From the NCBI RefSeq assembly GCF_000383855.1, contig NZ_KB912877.1, positions 2,654,732 through 2,718,731 on the forward strand: a stretch of DNA of 64,000 nucleotides, read 5' to 3'. Within the stretch, counting starts at the first letter, position 1. Each line of letters opens with the position of its first letter. Positions 34,967-43,342 of the stretch are shown here, piece after piece. The notes below the pieces were generated by a model. The model did no database searches and was not told the DNA's origin. It saw nothing but the letters and a program-made list of their open reading frames with translations. This DNA is from Methylobacter marinus A45 (GTDB lineage Bacteria; Pseudomonadota; Gammaproteobacteria; Methylococcales; Methylomonadaceae). The translations under genes were made by a program, and so were the position numbers.

Positions 34967-36109
34967 CTATGGATGTGCGATTTCGGCATCGGTCAGATAA
35001 CAGCCCGGGTCCTCGGCCCAGGCATTGCCCGATGTCTGCTGCGCCCTGACCCGGGTGTTGCCGTTGCAGATGCGCTGGAAATGACAGGTTGCGCAGCGGC
35101 CTTCCAGGGGTCTCGGATTCTGCTTGAGCCCGGCCATCAACGGGTCGGAAACATCCATCCAGATTTCCGAAAAAGGCCGCTGTCTGACATCGCCCAGATC
35201 GTAATGCCACCAGAACGTGTCCGGGTGCACGTGGCCGAGATTGTCAATATTGGCGACGTTGACGCCGGAGGCATTGCCGCCCCATTGCTCCAGTTTGGCC
35301 TTGATGTGGTCGATCTTGTCGGGGAATTTTCCGGCGACCCAATGCAGGAAATAAACGGCGTCGGCATCGTTGTTGCCGGTGACGAACTCGCGCTCCTTGC
35401 CGGCTTTGAGCCACGCATAGGCGGTCTCGAACAGCAGATCCATGGCGGTGCGGGTCATCTGGAAATGCGCGTCGTCCTTGCGGTTCCGGTTGCCGCGGCC
35501 GCCGTAGTTCAGATGCGACAGGTAGAACTTGTCGATGTCATGGTCGTCCATTAATTGCAGCAGGGCCGGGAAATCCTGGTAATTATCCTGCGTCAGGGTG
35601 AAACGGATGCCGACCTTGATGCCTTTGTCCAGGCACAGATGCACGCCGCGCAGCGCCTGGTCAAACGAACCCGGCAGGCGCCGGAACCGGTCGTGCGTGT
35701 CCTTGATGCCGTCCAGGCTGACGCCGATATACTGATAATCGATCGCGGCGATTTCATCGATATTGTCGGCCGTAATCTTCGTGCCGTTGCTCGACAGGGC
35801 GACGTAAAAGCCCATGTCTTTGGCCCGGCGCGAAATGTCGAAGATGTCGGGGCGCAGCAGCGGTTCGCCGCCCGACAGAATCAGCACCGGCACCTTGAAC
35901 GCCTTCAGGTCGTCCATGACCGTATAGATTTCCTGCGTGCTCAACTCGCCGGGAAAATCGATATCGGCCGAGGTCGTGTAGCAATGCTTGCAGGCCAGAT
36001 TGCAGCGGCGGATCAGGTTCCAGATCACGACCGGCGCGGCCGGCTTGCGTGCCGGTTTTATCGGCGTCGGGTCTATCAGTTCCCGCATGTAGTGGCTGAG
36101 TCTGAACAT
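34967..36109 (-). CDS. nirJ: Haem d1 biosynthesis radical SAM protein NirJ
   Basis: 380 aa, cytosolic. The radical SAM cluster motif CNLACKHC (Cys36, 40, 43) and GGEPLL are followed by a C-terminal SPASM-like region with further cysteines (GRCATCHFQRIC, DPGCYL) for auxiliary iron-sulfur clusters. NirJ removes the propionate side chains of 12,18-didecarboxysiroheme during haem d1 synthesis. Last gene of the nir operon, one base after nirH. Confidence 0.95.
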   Translation of the reverse strand: MFRLSHYMRELIDPTPIKPARKPAAPVVIWNLIRRCNLACKHCYTTSADIDFPGELSTQEIYTVMDDLKAFKVPVLILSGGEPLLRPDIFDISRRAKDMGFYVALSSNGTKITADNIDEIAAIDYQYIGVSLDGIKDTHDRFRRLPGSFDQALRGVHLCLDKGIKVGIRFTLTQDNYQDFPALLQLMDDHDIDKFYLSHLNYGGRGNRNRKDDAHFQMTRTAMDLLFETAYAWLKAGKEREFVTGNNDADAVYFLHWVAGKFPDKIDHIKAKLEQWGGNASGVNVANIDNLGHVHPDTFWWHYDLGDVRQRPFSEIWMDVSDPLMAGLKQNPRPLEGRCATCHFQRICNGNTRVRAQQTSGNAWAEDPGCYLTDAEIAHP

Positions 36110-36110
36110 A

Positions 36111-36617
36111 TTATGAGTTTACGGAATCGGATGGGGTGCTTTTAGAGCGGCTGCGAAAACCGGTCTTTTTCAGAATTTTCGTGCTGTACAAGACATCACT
36201 GCCGCGGTTACAGTCGCCGAGCAGGTCGGAGATCTGGCGGATCTGCCGGTCGACATCGGCCTGCGTCTTGCCATGCACCATCGCGAACAGATTATAAGGC
36301 CAGTCGGGCAGATGCCGCGGGCGATGATAGCAATGGCTGACGAATGCCAGTTGTCCGACTTGCCGCCCCAGGTCGTCGATTTTGTCGTCGGGTATGTCCC
36401 AGACCGTCATGCCGTTATAGTGGTAACCCAGCTTGTAGTGATTGGGCACGGCGCCGATGCGGCGGATGACGCCGCTGGCCTGCATGGCCGCCAGGCGCGC
36501 CATGACCTCGTCGGCGGTCAGGTTCAGTTGTTCGGCGATCGTCTGGTAAGGCTGCGGCGTCAGCGGCAGGCCGGCCTGTGTGGCTTCGATGATCTTGCGG
36601 TCTATGGCGTCGAGCAT
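36111..36617 (-). CDS. nirH: Siroheme decarboxylase subunit NirH
   Basis: 168 aa (P. aeruginosa NirH is about 170). The ATG at 36617 is chosen because it gives the conserved Lrp/AsnC-type helix-turn-helix start MLDAIDRKIIEATQAGLP; the longer open frame overlaps nirG. NirDLGH decarboxylate siroheme. Segment HCYHRPRHLPDWPYNLF with the conserved His matches NirL/NirH. Assigned by order and length. Confidence 0.88.
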   Translation of the reverse strand: MLDAIDRKIIEATQAGLPLTPQPYQTIAEQLNLTADEVMARLAAMQASGVIRRIGAVPNHYKLGYHYNGMTVWDIPDDKIDDLGRQVGQLAFVSHCYHRPRHLPDWPYNLFAMVHGKTQADVDRQIRQISDLLGDCNRGSDVLYSTKILKKTGFRSRSKSTPSDSVNS

Positions 36618-36619
36618 GG

Positions 36620-37063
36620 TCAGGCCTCCAGCTTCAGGTTGACGAAATACTCTTTGATTTTCGGCATGTTGTAGACGGTCAGCCCGGTTTTTTCCTCTAT
36701 CGCGTCGATAGTTTGGCTGACCTGCTCGGGCGTTTCCGTGGCGATCACGAACCACATGTTCAGGGTATGCCGGCGCGCGTAGTTGTGGGCCACCTCGGGA
36801 AACGCATTGATAATGTCGGCGATTTCATCGAACCGCTCTTCAGGCGCTTTCACGGCGGCCAGCGTCAGGGCGCCGCCCATTTGTTCGGCGTTATAAAGCG
36901 GCCCGAAGCGCGTCAGTATGCCGTTGGCGCGCAGGTTCTTGAGCCGGATCAGCAGCTCGGCTTCGGTGATATTCAGCGTCAAGGCGACCTGCCGGTAGGG
37001 CGCATCGCAAATCGGAAAGCCGCCTTGCAGTGCATTGATGATTCTTCTGTCCAGATTATCCAT
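36620..37063 (-). CDS. nirG: Siroheme decarboxylase subunit NirG
   Basis: 147 aa, Lrp/AsnC-like fold with N-terminal helix-turn-helix (LDRRIINALQGGFPI). It has the FGPLYNAEQMGGALTLAAV and HNYARRHTLNMWFVI segments, the latter with the catalytic-type His. Overlaps nirL by 8 bp. Forms a heteromeric decarboxylase with NirD, L and H. Confidence 0.88.
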   Translation of the reverse strand: MDNLDRRIINALQGGFPICDAPYRQVALTLNITEAELLIRLKNLRANGILTRFGPLYNAEQMGGALTLAAVKAPEERFDEIADIINAFPEVAHNYARRHTLNMWFVIATETPEQVSQTIDAIEEKTGLTVYNMPKIKEYFVNLKLEA

Positions 37064-37565
37064 GGACTACTTCCGCGCTAGCCGTGGCTGCGATGTTCTT
37101 GTAGACGGCGCCGCGCTGCTTGAAGCAGCGGCGGCTGAACAACACTTCGTGGTCAAAGCTTGTCAGGCCGCAGGCGACGGTCAGCTGTTCCAGCTGCTGC
37201 AACACCGTGGCTCGGTCCTTGCCGTGGATCATGCAATATAAGTTATAGGGCCAGCCCGGCCGTCTCGGGCGCCGGTAGCAGAGCGTCACGAACGGAAACC
37301 GGCTCATGTGGCCGCCCAGTTGCTTGACCCGATCGTCGGGCACGTTCCAGACGACCATGGCGTTGGCGCGGTAACCCAGTTTCCGGTGCTTGACGATGAC
37401 GCCCATGCGCTTGATCAAGCCTTGCTGTTTCAGCCGGGTCAGGCGTTCAATCACTTCCGATTCGGGCATATCGCAGCGTCGCCCGATTTCGGCATAGGGC
37501 CGTGAACAGACGGGCAGCCCCGTTTGTATGTGTTCCAGCAGTTCAAGGTCGCGGCTGTCAATCAT
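37056..37565 (-). CDS. nirL: Siroheme decarboxylase subunit NirL
   Basis: 169 aa, AsnC-like. CYRRPRRPGWPYNLYCMIHG matches the NirL/NirH subtype; a Cys near residue 130 and the FSRRCFKQRG end are typical. Overlaps both neighbours by 8 bp, implying coupled translation and stoichiometric subunits. Confidence 0.88.
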   Translation of the reverse strand: MIDSRDLELLEHIQTGLPVCSRPYAEIGRRCDMPESEVIERLTRLKQQGLIKRMGVIVKHRKLGYRANAMVVWNVPDDRVKQLGGHMSRFPFVTLCYRRPRRPGWPYNLYCMIHGKDRATVLQQLEQLTVACGLTSFDHEVLFSRRCFKQRGAVYKNIAATASAEVVHG

Positions 37566-38016
37566 TATTCAGGTCCAGCTTAAAGCCTAAATCGATAAAA
37601 AAATCATCCAGCAAGGGTAATTGCATGGTTTTGCAGGCCGTTTCCTGTTCGATGGCTTCAATCACTGCGCGCAGGTGGGCGGCATCGGCGGCGATCACGA
37701 CAAACCAGAGGTTGAATGGGTGTTCGCGCTCGTAATTGTGGTTGACTTCCCGGTAGGCGCTGATTTTGTCGGCGACTTCCTGCAGCCGCTCTTCGGGAAC
37801 GGCCATCGCAACCAGCGTGCTGACGCCGATATGATTGGGCGGAATGACCGGGCCAATGCGGCTGATAAAGCGCTTGTCGTTCAGGTCGTTCAAGGCCGAG
37901 ATCACCTCATCCTCGGCAACGCCCAGTTCATCGGCGATGGCCTGGAAAGGGCGCTCAGTGAGCGGGAAATCATGCTGAAAATCGTTCAGCAGCCGTTTGT
38001 GCAATGGCGTCAGCAT
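37558..38016 (-). CDS. nirD: Siroheme decarboxylase subunit NirD
   Basis: 152 aa, AsnC-like. It resembles nirG (FISRIGPVIPPNHIGVSTLV, HNYEREHPFNLWFVV) and so belongs to the NirD/NirG subtype; first of the four, as in P. aeruginosa nirFDLGHJ. Starts 4 bp after nirF. Confidence 0.88.
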   Translation of the reverse strand: MLTPLHKRLLNDFQHDFPLTERPFQAIADELGVAEDEVISALNDLNDKRFISRIGPVIPPNHIGVSTLVAMAVPEERLQEVADKISAYREVNHNYEREHPFNLWFVVIAADAAHLRAVIEAIEQETACKTMQLPLLDDFFIDLGFKLDLNND

Positions 38017-38020
38017 GGGG

Positions 38021-39184
38021 TCACAGGCCTATCTGGTGCGCCCGTGCGCTGAAGAATATGCCGCTGGGCGTTTTTGCCGGCAGGCGCGTGATTTCCGCCA
38101 GGGTTTCGGTATCGTAAACAACGATCTGGTTGTCGTCCCGAACGGCAAGCCAGACCTGCTCGCCGCGCGGTGTGAATTCCATGTGCAGAACGGCTTTGCC
38201 CGGCGCCAGGGTCTTGCTGACGCTCAGGTCCTTGGCGTCAATGACCTGCACCTGGCCGTTATCGGGGAAAGCGAAATTAACCCAGATTTGCCGCGCATCG
38301 GGCCGGGCCATGACAAAAACCGGTTGTCCGGCCGTCGGGATAGCTTTCACTAATTGCCATTGGCGTTTGTCGATCACCAGTACTTCGTGCTTGCCGACGG
38401 CCGGCACGAACAGGTAATCGCCGGCTATGGCCCAGCCTTCAAGATGCGGCATTTTATAGACCGGCAGTTTTTCATCGGTTTTGCCGTATTCCGGCAGCAC
38501 GCGCTTGACGCCGTCTTGCCTGTTCCATAAATCCAGCAAGGCCAGGCCGGGCTCGCCGAACAGGCCGGCAATATAATAACGGCCATCGGGCGATATCAAG
38601 GCGTCATAAGGCTGCTTGCCGATATTCCTGAACTTTTCAATGGCGGGCTGTTGCGGATTGTTAAGATCCAGCACCCAGATTTCACCTGCATCGAACAGGC
38701 TGAAGACAAAGCGTTGTCCGGGCGCATCGGCCAAACCTACGACCTTGGACAGTTTGCCGTTGTCATATTCGGCCGGGATATCGGCGACCAGTTCCAGCGT
38801 GTCGGAAGAAAACACCTTGACGCCGCCGGGCGTGTAATTGGATACGGCAATGAAACGGCCATCCTGGGAAATGGCGCCGCCGATGCTGTTGCCGGCCTGA
38901 ACGATGCGCCGGGCTATGGCGTCACCAAGCAAATCGACTTTGGTCAGACCGCCGTCGCGGCCGAAAACATAGGCATAGCGCTGATCGCGCGAGAACACGA
39001 CCGAAGCATGCGACAGATCCCCGAGGCCTTCGATTTCAGCCAGTTGCTTGCGCTCGGTGGTATTGATGATCATCGCTTTGCCGTCTTCGCGTTCAATGAC
39101 GACGCCTAAATCACCGGTCGCGCGCGGTTCCGCTGCGGCATTGAGGGATAAGACGAAGCCTAGAATGGGGATTAGCTTTTTCAT
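38021..39184 (-). CDS. nirF: Haem d1 biosynthesis protein NirF
   Basis: 387 aa. Signal peptide (MKKLIPILGFVLSLNAAAEP) then an eight-bladed d1-type beta propeller without a c-haem domain. Acts in the periplasm on a late haem d1 precursor. YVFGRDGGLTKVDLLGDAI and LAVRDDNQIVVYD are propeller blade motifs shared with NirS/NirN. No lipobox Cys follows the signal, unlike P. aeruginosa NirF. Confidence 0.92.
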   Translation of the reverse strand: MKKLIPILGFVLSLNAAAEPRATGDLGVVIEREDGKAMIINTTERKQLAEIEGLGDLSHASVVFSRDQRYAYVFGRDGGLTKVDLLGDAIARRIVQAGNSIGGAISQDGRFIAVSNYTPGGVKVFSSDTLELVADIPAEYDNGKLSKVVGLADAPGQRFVFSLFDAGEIWVLDLNNPQQPAIEKFRNIGKQPYDALISPDGRYYIAGLFGEPGLALLDLWNRQDGVKRVLPEYGKTDEKLPVYKMPHLEGWAIAGDYLFVPAVGKHEVLVIDKRQWQLVKAIPTAGQPVFVMARPDARQIWVNFAFPDNGQVQVIDAKDLSVSKTLAPGKAVLHMEFTPRGEQVWLAVRDDNQIVVYDTETLAEITRLPAKTPSGIFFSARAHQIGL

Positions 39185-39261
39185 AATGGATAAGTCGTGC
39201 GCTCGGCACTTAAAATTTGGAACAGGATAGGATGCGCGGGTGCATCGCGCCTTGGCATGAA

Positions 39262-39567
39262 TTAATGCTCGGGGTTGCGTAAAATGTTAACCAGCCAGAG
39301 CGCTTCATCGCGATTGATAAATTGTTGCCAGGGAGGCATGGCGGTTCCTGTGCGGCCATTAAGGATAGTATCGGCCAGAAAATCATCCGATTTTCCGGCC
39401 AATGCTTCAGGCAGCAGGGCAGGGCCCAGGCCGCCTTTTAACGTTAGCCCATGACACGCTCCGCAATCATGCTTGAGCATGTTGCGCAGCACGGCCTGCC
39501 TGTCTGCCGAAGGTTCACCGGCAAGGGCGGTACTGGAAACCAGGATTAACAGCAGCAGTTTTTTCAT
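39262..39567 (-). CDS. nirC: Periplasmic c-type cytochrome NirC-like
   Basis: 101 aa. Signal peptide (LLLLILVSSTALAGE), one c-haem site CGACH (about residues 36-40) and Met ligand in TAMPPW. Length and LKGGLGPALLPEAL match cytochrome c55X (NirC), thought to pass electrons in haem d1 maturation or to the reductase. Five bp after the preceding cytochrome gene. Confidence 0.88.
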   Translation of the reverse strand: MKKLLLLILVSSTALAGEPSADRQAVLRNMLKHDCGACHGLTLKGGLGPALLPEALAGKSDDFLADTILNGRTGTAMPPWQQFINRDEALWLVNILRNPEH

Positions 39568-39572
39568 GGGTT

Positions 39573-39884
39573 TTAAGGTTTTAATCGCGAATAGTAGGCG
39601 ATGACATTGTTGATGTCTTTATCGCTTAAAGAACCGGCAATATTATTCATGATGTCCGATTCGCGTGTTTTATCGCGGTATTGCTTTAGCGCCGATTTCA
39701 GGTACTCGGCGTCGCGCCCGGCCAGCGGCGGAAAAGGCGCGCCGGCGGACGGGTTGACGATGCCGTGGCACTGCGCGCAGACCGCGGCCGCAATCGCGTG
39801 GCCGGCGTAAATGCTTGCGGCATTAGCGCTTTGGATGCCGCACAGGCCTGCGATCAAGATGCTGGAAAGAGCAAATAGTCTCAT
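39573..39884 (-). CDS. Small class I cytochrome c (c553-like)
   Basis: 103 aa. Signal peptide ending NAAS, haem site CAQCH (about 37-41), Met ligand probably in SDIMNNIAG. Its start overlaps the cd1 gene stop (TAATG). It occupies the place of nirM and is the likely electron donor to the cd1 enzyme, but the sequence is closer to c553/c4-like domains than to c551. Confidence 0.88.
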   Translation of the reverse strand: MRLFALSSILIAGLCGIQSANAASIYAGHAIAAAVCAQCHGIVNPSAGAPFPPLAGRDAEYLKSALKQYRDKTRESDIMNNIAGSLSDKDINNVIAYYSRLKP

Positions 39885-41470
39885 TATTTTGCTCCTTCCA
39901 TCTCGTCCGGTGAAAGGCCGCGGGTCATGTATTTAACACGGCCGTGCGAGAAAATACCGGCCGGGCTTTCCATCGAGATGGAAGCGACTTTCTTCAGCGA
40001 GTTGGAATCATATACGACGACTTCGTCGCCGCTGTAACCGGCGCTGACATACAGGAATTTGCCGTCCGCGCTGTATTCAGGGAAGTAGGCATGGCCGCCG
40101 ACATCCAGCGTTTTCGCGACTTCCAGCGTTTTCTTGTCGATCAGCTGAATGGTGCGCGCGCGCCGGTCCTTGCTGATAATGTCCACAGCCACATAAGGCG
40201 CGTTGGCATGGGCGGCCGGTGATTCGGTGCCGCCGGAAACGGGGACTTGCTTAACCACTTCCATGGTATCGAGGTCCCAGACGCTGACGACTGTTTTTTC
40301 GCAGTCGCCGAAGTTGGTGCCGAAGCCCAGGGTACGGCCATCAACCTTGACCGCGGAGCCGCCGCCTACGTGCGGTACGCAGCCCGCTTCCAGTTTTTTG
40401 ATGATCTTGCGGTCTTTCAAGTCGATCGCGGCGACGATGCTGTCATCGTATGATGCGATCATCAGCTTGCGGCCGTTATGCGTCAGGAACGCGTCATGCA
40501 GATGGCGGCCGACATCGGTGATTTTGGTGACAGGGAAGTCCTGGTCTTTTTTCAGATCGACCACCCAGACCTGGCCGGCGTTTTCCAGGGCAATGGCGAA
40601 AATATCGTCATAGGGCGTGCCGATGACCATGCCGGAATCGGAGGTGACCATGTTGCCGTCCGGATCAATGCCTTCCAGTTCAAAGGTTTTCAACGGCTCC
40701 AGCGTGTCGGCGTCCAGAATGACGGCATTGTGCGGGACGAACGAGCCGGCCATGATGTATTTGCCGTCGCGCGATACGCCCATGCCCGGACCATTGTAGC
40801 CGGTCTTGATGCTGCGCACGGCTTTCATGGAATACAGGTCGACTTTGTAAATTTCCGCCGTGTCGGTTTTTACATAAGCCCAGCGCGGGTTGGCCGGGTT
40901 ATAGTCGATGATATGCGCCGCCGTGCCGGTTGGAACTTCGCCGATTTGTTTATGGGTCGTGCTATCGATGAAAACCGCTTTGGAACCATCGCCGCGGCCG
41001 TATTTGCCGCGAGCCGCGACACCGATCACGTCATCCATGCTGCCGATCTGGTAGGTTGGTTTATCGGGTAATGTGCTTTCATCTTTGACGTAGACTTTTA
41101 ATGACGCTTTCATGTCGTCAATGGTCCAGGCGGGGTTATCCTGTTTGGGAGTTTTTTGCAGGTGACTGACCAGGCCGCGAATCTGGTCGTCCGTTAAACG
41201 GCCGTAAAACGGAGGCATTAGGGTGTCGAAGCTTCCGGTCATGATCAGACTGCGCAAAGCCGTGGGGCTGCGGCCTTTCAAGGTATCCGCGTTCAATGCC
41301 GGAGCCAGATAGCCGCCATGATCGGAACCGTGACAACTGGCACAATTGTTTTCATACAATTGATGCATATTCTGGGCGTTATCGGATTTCGCCTGTGCGG
41401 CTAAAGGTAAAACGAGGGCGGTTAAGCCGGCAATGACTGATTGAGACAGAAGCTTTTTTGTATTTTTCAT
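39884..41470 (-). CDS. nirS: Cytochrome cd1 protein, NirS/NirN family (putative nitrite reductase)
   Basis: 528 aa. Signal peptide (about 1-27), N-terminal c-haem domain (C43-A-S-C46-H47, Met85 in LMPPF) and a C-terminal eight-bladed d1 propeller. His186 (TGTAAHI) fits the proximal d1 ligand and His325 (RHLHDAF) the first distal His of NirS. At the place of the second distal His (SHLGD in P. aeruginosa) the sequence reads TNFGD with Asn386. The c domain (APALNADTL, MPPF) looks NirN-like. As first nir gene it is probably the reductase reducing nitrite to NO, but NirN-like dehydrogenase activity cannot be excluded. Confidence 0.75.
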   Translation of the reverse strand: MKNTKKLLSQSVIAGLTALVLPLAAQAKSDNAQNMHQLYENNCASCHGSDHGGYLAPALNADTLKGRSPTALRSLIMTGSFDTLMPPFYGRLTDDQIRGLVSHLQKTPKQDNPAWTIDDMKASLKVYVKDESTLPDKPTYQIGSMDDVIGVAARGKYGRGDGSKAVFIDSTTHKQIGEVPTGTAAHIIDYNPANPRWAYVKTDTAEIYKVDLYSMKAVRSIKTGYNGPGMGVSRDGKYIMAGSFVPHNAVILDADTLEPLKTFELEGIDPDGNMVTSDSGMVIGTPYDDIFAIALENAGQVWVVDLKKDQDFPVTKITDVGRHLHDAFLTHNGRKLMIASYDDSIVAAIDLKDRKIIKKLEAGCVPHVGGGSAVKVDGRTLGFGTNFGDCEKTVVSVWDLDTMEVVKQVPVSGGTESPAAHANAPYVAVDIISKDRRARTIQLIDKKTLEVAKTLDVGGHAYFPEYSADGKFLYVSAGYSGDEVVVYDSNSLKKVASISMESPAGIFSHGRVKYMTRGLSPDEMEGAK

Positions 41471-41502
41471 TCTCTATGAACTCCAGGTAGTATTGAATCA
41501 AT

Positions 41503-41508
41503 ATTATC
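41503..41508 (-). promoter_or_regulatory. -10 box of the nir operon
   Basis: GATAAT on the minus strand, 33 bases before the nirS start codon. The FNR-type box centre is then at about -42, as in class II FNR promoters. Confidence 0.5.
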
Positions 41509-41525
41509 CAATTAACACCGAAAGC

Positions 41526-42437
41526 TCAAGTTTGATTACGATCATTGTTATTTTTGGCAGTATGTGCCCAAAGCCATAACCGATAAAACAGCAGGATGGC
41601 CAGAATGGTCGAAGCGCCGAGAATGAAGTCCTGATAACGGACAGCAAGGTCTTTTATTTGCGCTATCATCGGCTGGTTTATCTCGCGGTAGAGCAAGAAA
41701 CAGCCCAAGCCGAAAACGAACAGGCCGAAACCGCGTTTTAAATGGCGGCCGGGAATCTTGCCGGACAGGCTGCTGCCGATAAAACTGCCGGTAATGGCAA
41801 AAGCCGCTACCAGGCTCGTTAAAAACAAGTCGACCGTCATATGGCTGGCGTGTCCCGCCAAGGCCGCAGCGGATTGAATCACCATGATAAACAGCGATGT
41901 ACCTATGGCGGCATGTATGGGAAGGCCGGCCAGGTTGTTCAGTGCCGGAACCATCAGGAAACCGCCGCCGACGCCGAGCAGTCCGGTCATCAAACCGACC
42001 AGAAAGCCGTCGAAGGCTAGCGCTATCAGTGGTAGATGCCGGGGGCAGGGCTTTGTAGAGGCTGGGACCGGGGGCAGTTTTCGGATGTTGTCGGCGCGCA
42101 GCATCGATATCGAGGCTGCCAGCATGATCACGGCAAATAGCACCAGCAGCAGCGAGTCAGGGACATAGGTGGTCAGTCGGCCTCCCAGAAAGGCGCCGAT
42201 CATGCCGCTCAGGCCGAAAGCCAGGCCCGTGGTCCAGCAAACCCGGCCATTGCGCGCATGATTGATGACGGCGATAAAGCTGGTCAGACAGACGACAATT
42301 AACGAAGTGACAATTGCGTTTTTGGCCGATAAATCAGCCAGGTAAACCAGAACCGGCACGGTCAGGATTGAGCCTCCCCCTCCTAAAAGGCCCAGTAAAA
42401 CGCCGATCAGCAGGGAGAGCGCGATTAATAGCAGCAT
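41526..42437 (-). CDS. TauE/SafE family anion exporter
   Basis: 303 aa inner-membrane protein with 7-9 hydrophobic segments, glycine-rich repeat GVLLGLLGGGGSILTVPVLV and its mirror GLMTGLLGVGGGFLMVPALN, the two signatures of TauE/SafE. Probably exports sulfite or a related sulfur anion, since it follows a persulfide dioxygenase by 2 bp. Its last codons contain the FNR-like box for nirS. Confidence 0.9.
   Translation of the reverse strand: MLLLIALSLLIGVLLGLLGGGGSILTVPVLVYLADLSAKNAIVTSLIVVCLTSFIAVINHARNGRVCWTTGLAFGLSGMIGAFLGGRLTTYVPDSLLLVLFAVIMLAASISMLRADNIRKLPPVPASTKPCPRHLPLIALAFDGFLVGLMTGLLGVGGGFLMVPALNNLAGLPIHAAIGTSLFIMVIQSAAALAGHASHMTVDLFLTSLVAAFAITGSFIGSSLSGKIPGRHLKRGFGLFVFGLGCFLLYREINQPMIAQIKDLAVRYQDFILGASTILAILLFYRLWLWAHTAKNNNDRNQT
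41532..41545 (-). promoter_or_regulatory. FNR/DNR-type box upstream of nirS
   Basis: ATGAT-CGTA-ATCAA on the minus strand, one mismatch to TTGAT-N4-ATCAA. It lies inside the 3' end of the TauE gene, about 42 bp before the predicted transcription start. Anoxic or NO-dependent activation by a Crp/Fnr regulator is inferred. Confidence 0.65.
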
Positions 42438-42439
42438 GA

Positions 42440-43153
42440 TTAACCTTGTCTGACGGACTCTTGTTTATCCGGTTGACCGCAGGCCTGGTTGGCAGGCAAG
42501 GCCTCGTCAATGTATCGAGGATAAGGCAGGCTCAGGTTCGTCATGATTTCAATAAATTCCTCCCGCGTTTTACCGCCGCCCAGACGGGCGTTGGTCGCTA
42601 TTTCCTGTTTGATCGTGGATACGGTCTTGCCGTTGTAATCATGTCCAGGGTAAACCAGTGTGTCAGGCGGCAGCGTGAACAGCTTTTGCGTGATGCTGTC
42701 ATAGAGCATGCCGGCATCGCCCTGCTGGAAGTCCGTGCGTCCGCAGCCATCGATAAACAGGGAATCGCCGGTAAAAACACGGTCTCCGGCGACATAACTG
42801 ACACAACCCGAGGTATGGCCGGGGGTGTGGCGGACGAGTATTTCAATTTCGCCAAGCTGAAGCTGCACGCCGTCGGTGACCAGCAGATCGGCGCACATGG
42901 CGCCGGCATCGCGGTGAACGACGCCTTTACTGCCCAGTTTGTCCCTCAATAAGCCGGCGCCGGTGATATGGTCGGCGTGGACATGGGTTTCCATAGTGTA
43001 GATCAATGTTAATTCAAGTTCGTTTAGAAGCGCTATATAGTGCTCCACGTCGCCGGCGACCGGATCGATCAGGACGGCTTTTTGACTGAATTCGCAGCCG
43101 AGCAGGTAACTGTAGGTAGCGGTGTCGGGTTCGAAAAGTTGTCTGAAGATCAT
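42440..43153 (-). CDS. Persulfide dioxygenase (ETHE1-like MBL protein)
   Basis: 237 aa metallo-beta-lactamase fold. Metal ligands: METHVHADHITG, HTPGHTSGCVS, FTGDSLFIDGCGRTDF, and YPGHDYNG, the exact pattern of ETHE1-type persulfide dioxygenases, which oxidise glutathione persulfide to sulfite and glutathione. With the downstream TauE exporter this is a two-gene sulfide detoxification unit. Confidence 0.9.
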   Translation of the reverse strand: MIFRQLFEPDTATYSYLLGCEFSQKAVLIDPVAGDVEHYIALLNELELTLIYTMETHVHADHITGAGLLRDKLGSKGVVHRDAGAMCADLLVTDGVQLQLGEIEILVRHTPGHTSGCVSYVAGDRVFTGDSLFIDGCGRTDFQQGDAGMLYDSITQKLFTLPPDTLVYPGHDYNGKTVSTIKQEIATNARLGGGKTREEFIEIMTNLSLPYPRYIDEALPANQACGQPDKQESVRQG

Positions 43154-43198
43154 GGAGTTAACCTCTTCAATTAAGTAAATAATAAAAATCTAATATTA

Positions 43199-43226
43199 AT
43201 TATAAGACAGTCCAGGGGATGATCAA
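43199..43226 (-). promoter_or_regulatory. Promoter of the persulfide dioxygenase operon
   Basis: Minus strand -35 TTGATC, 16-bp spacer, -10 TATAAT (perfect), 46 bases before the start codon in a very AT-rich leader with the dyad TAATATTAATTA. Confidence 0.5.
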
Positions 43227-43342
43227 TAGCTTTATCAATCATTTGGCCCGATAGGCTGGCCGTTATTTCCAATTGACGGGATCTGAAAACCGGTTCCTAT
43301 CGGTGTGAACCATATTATTGCAATGAATCGTTGCCGGATGGT

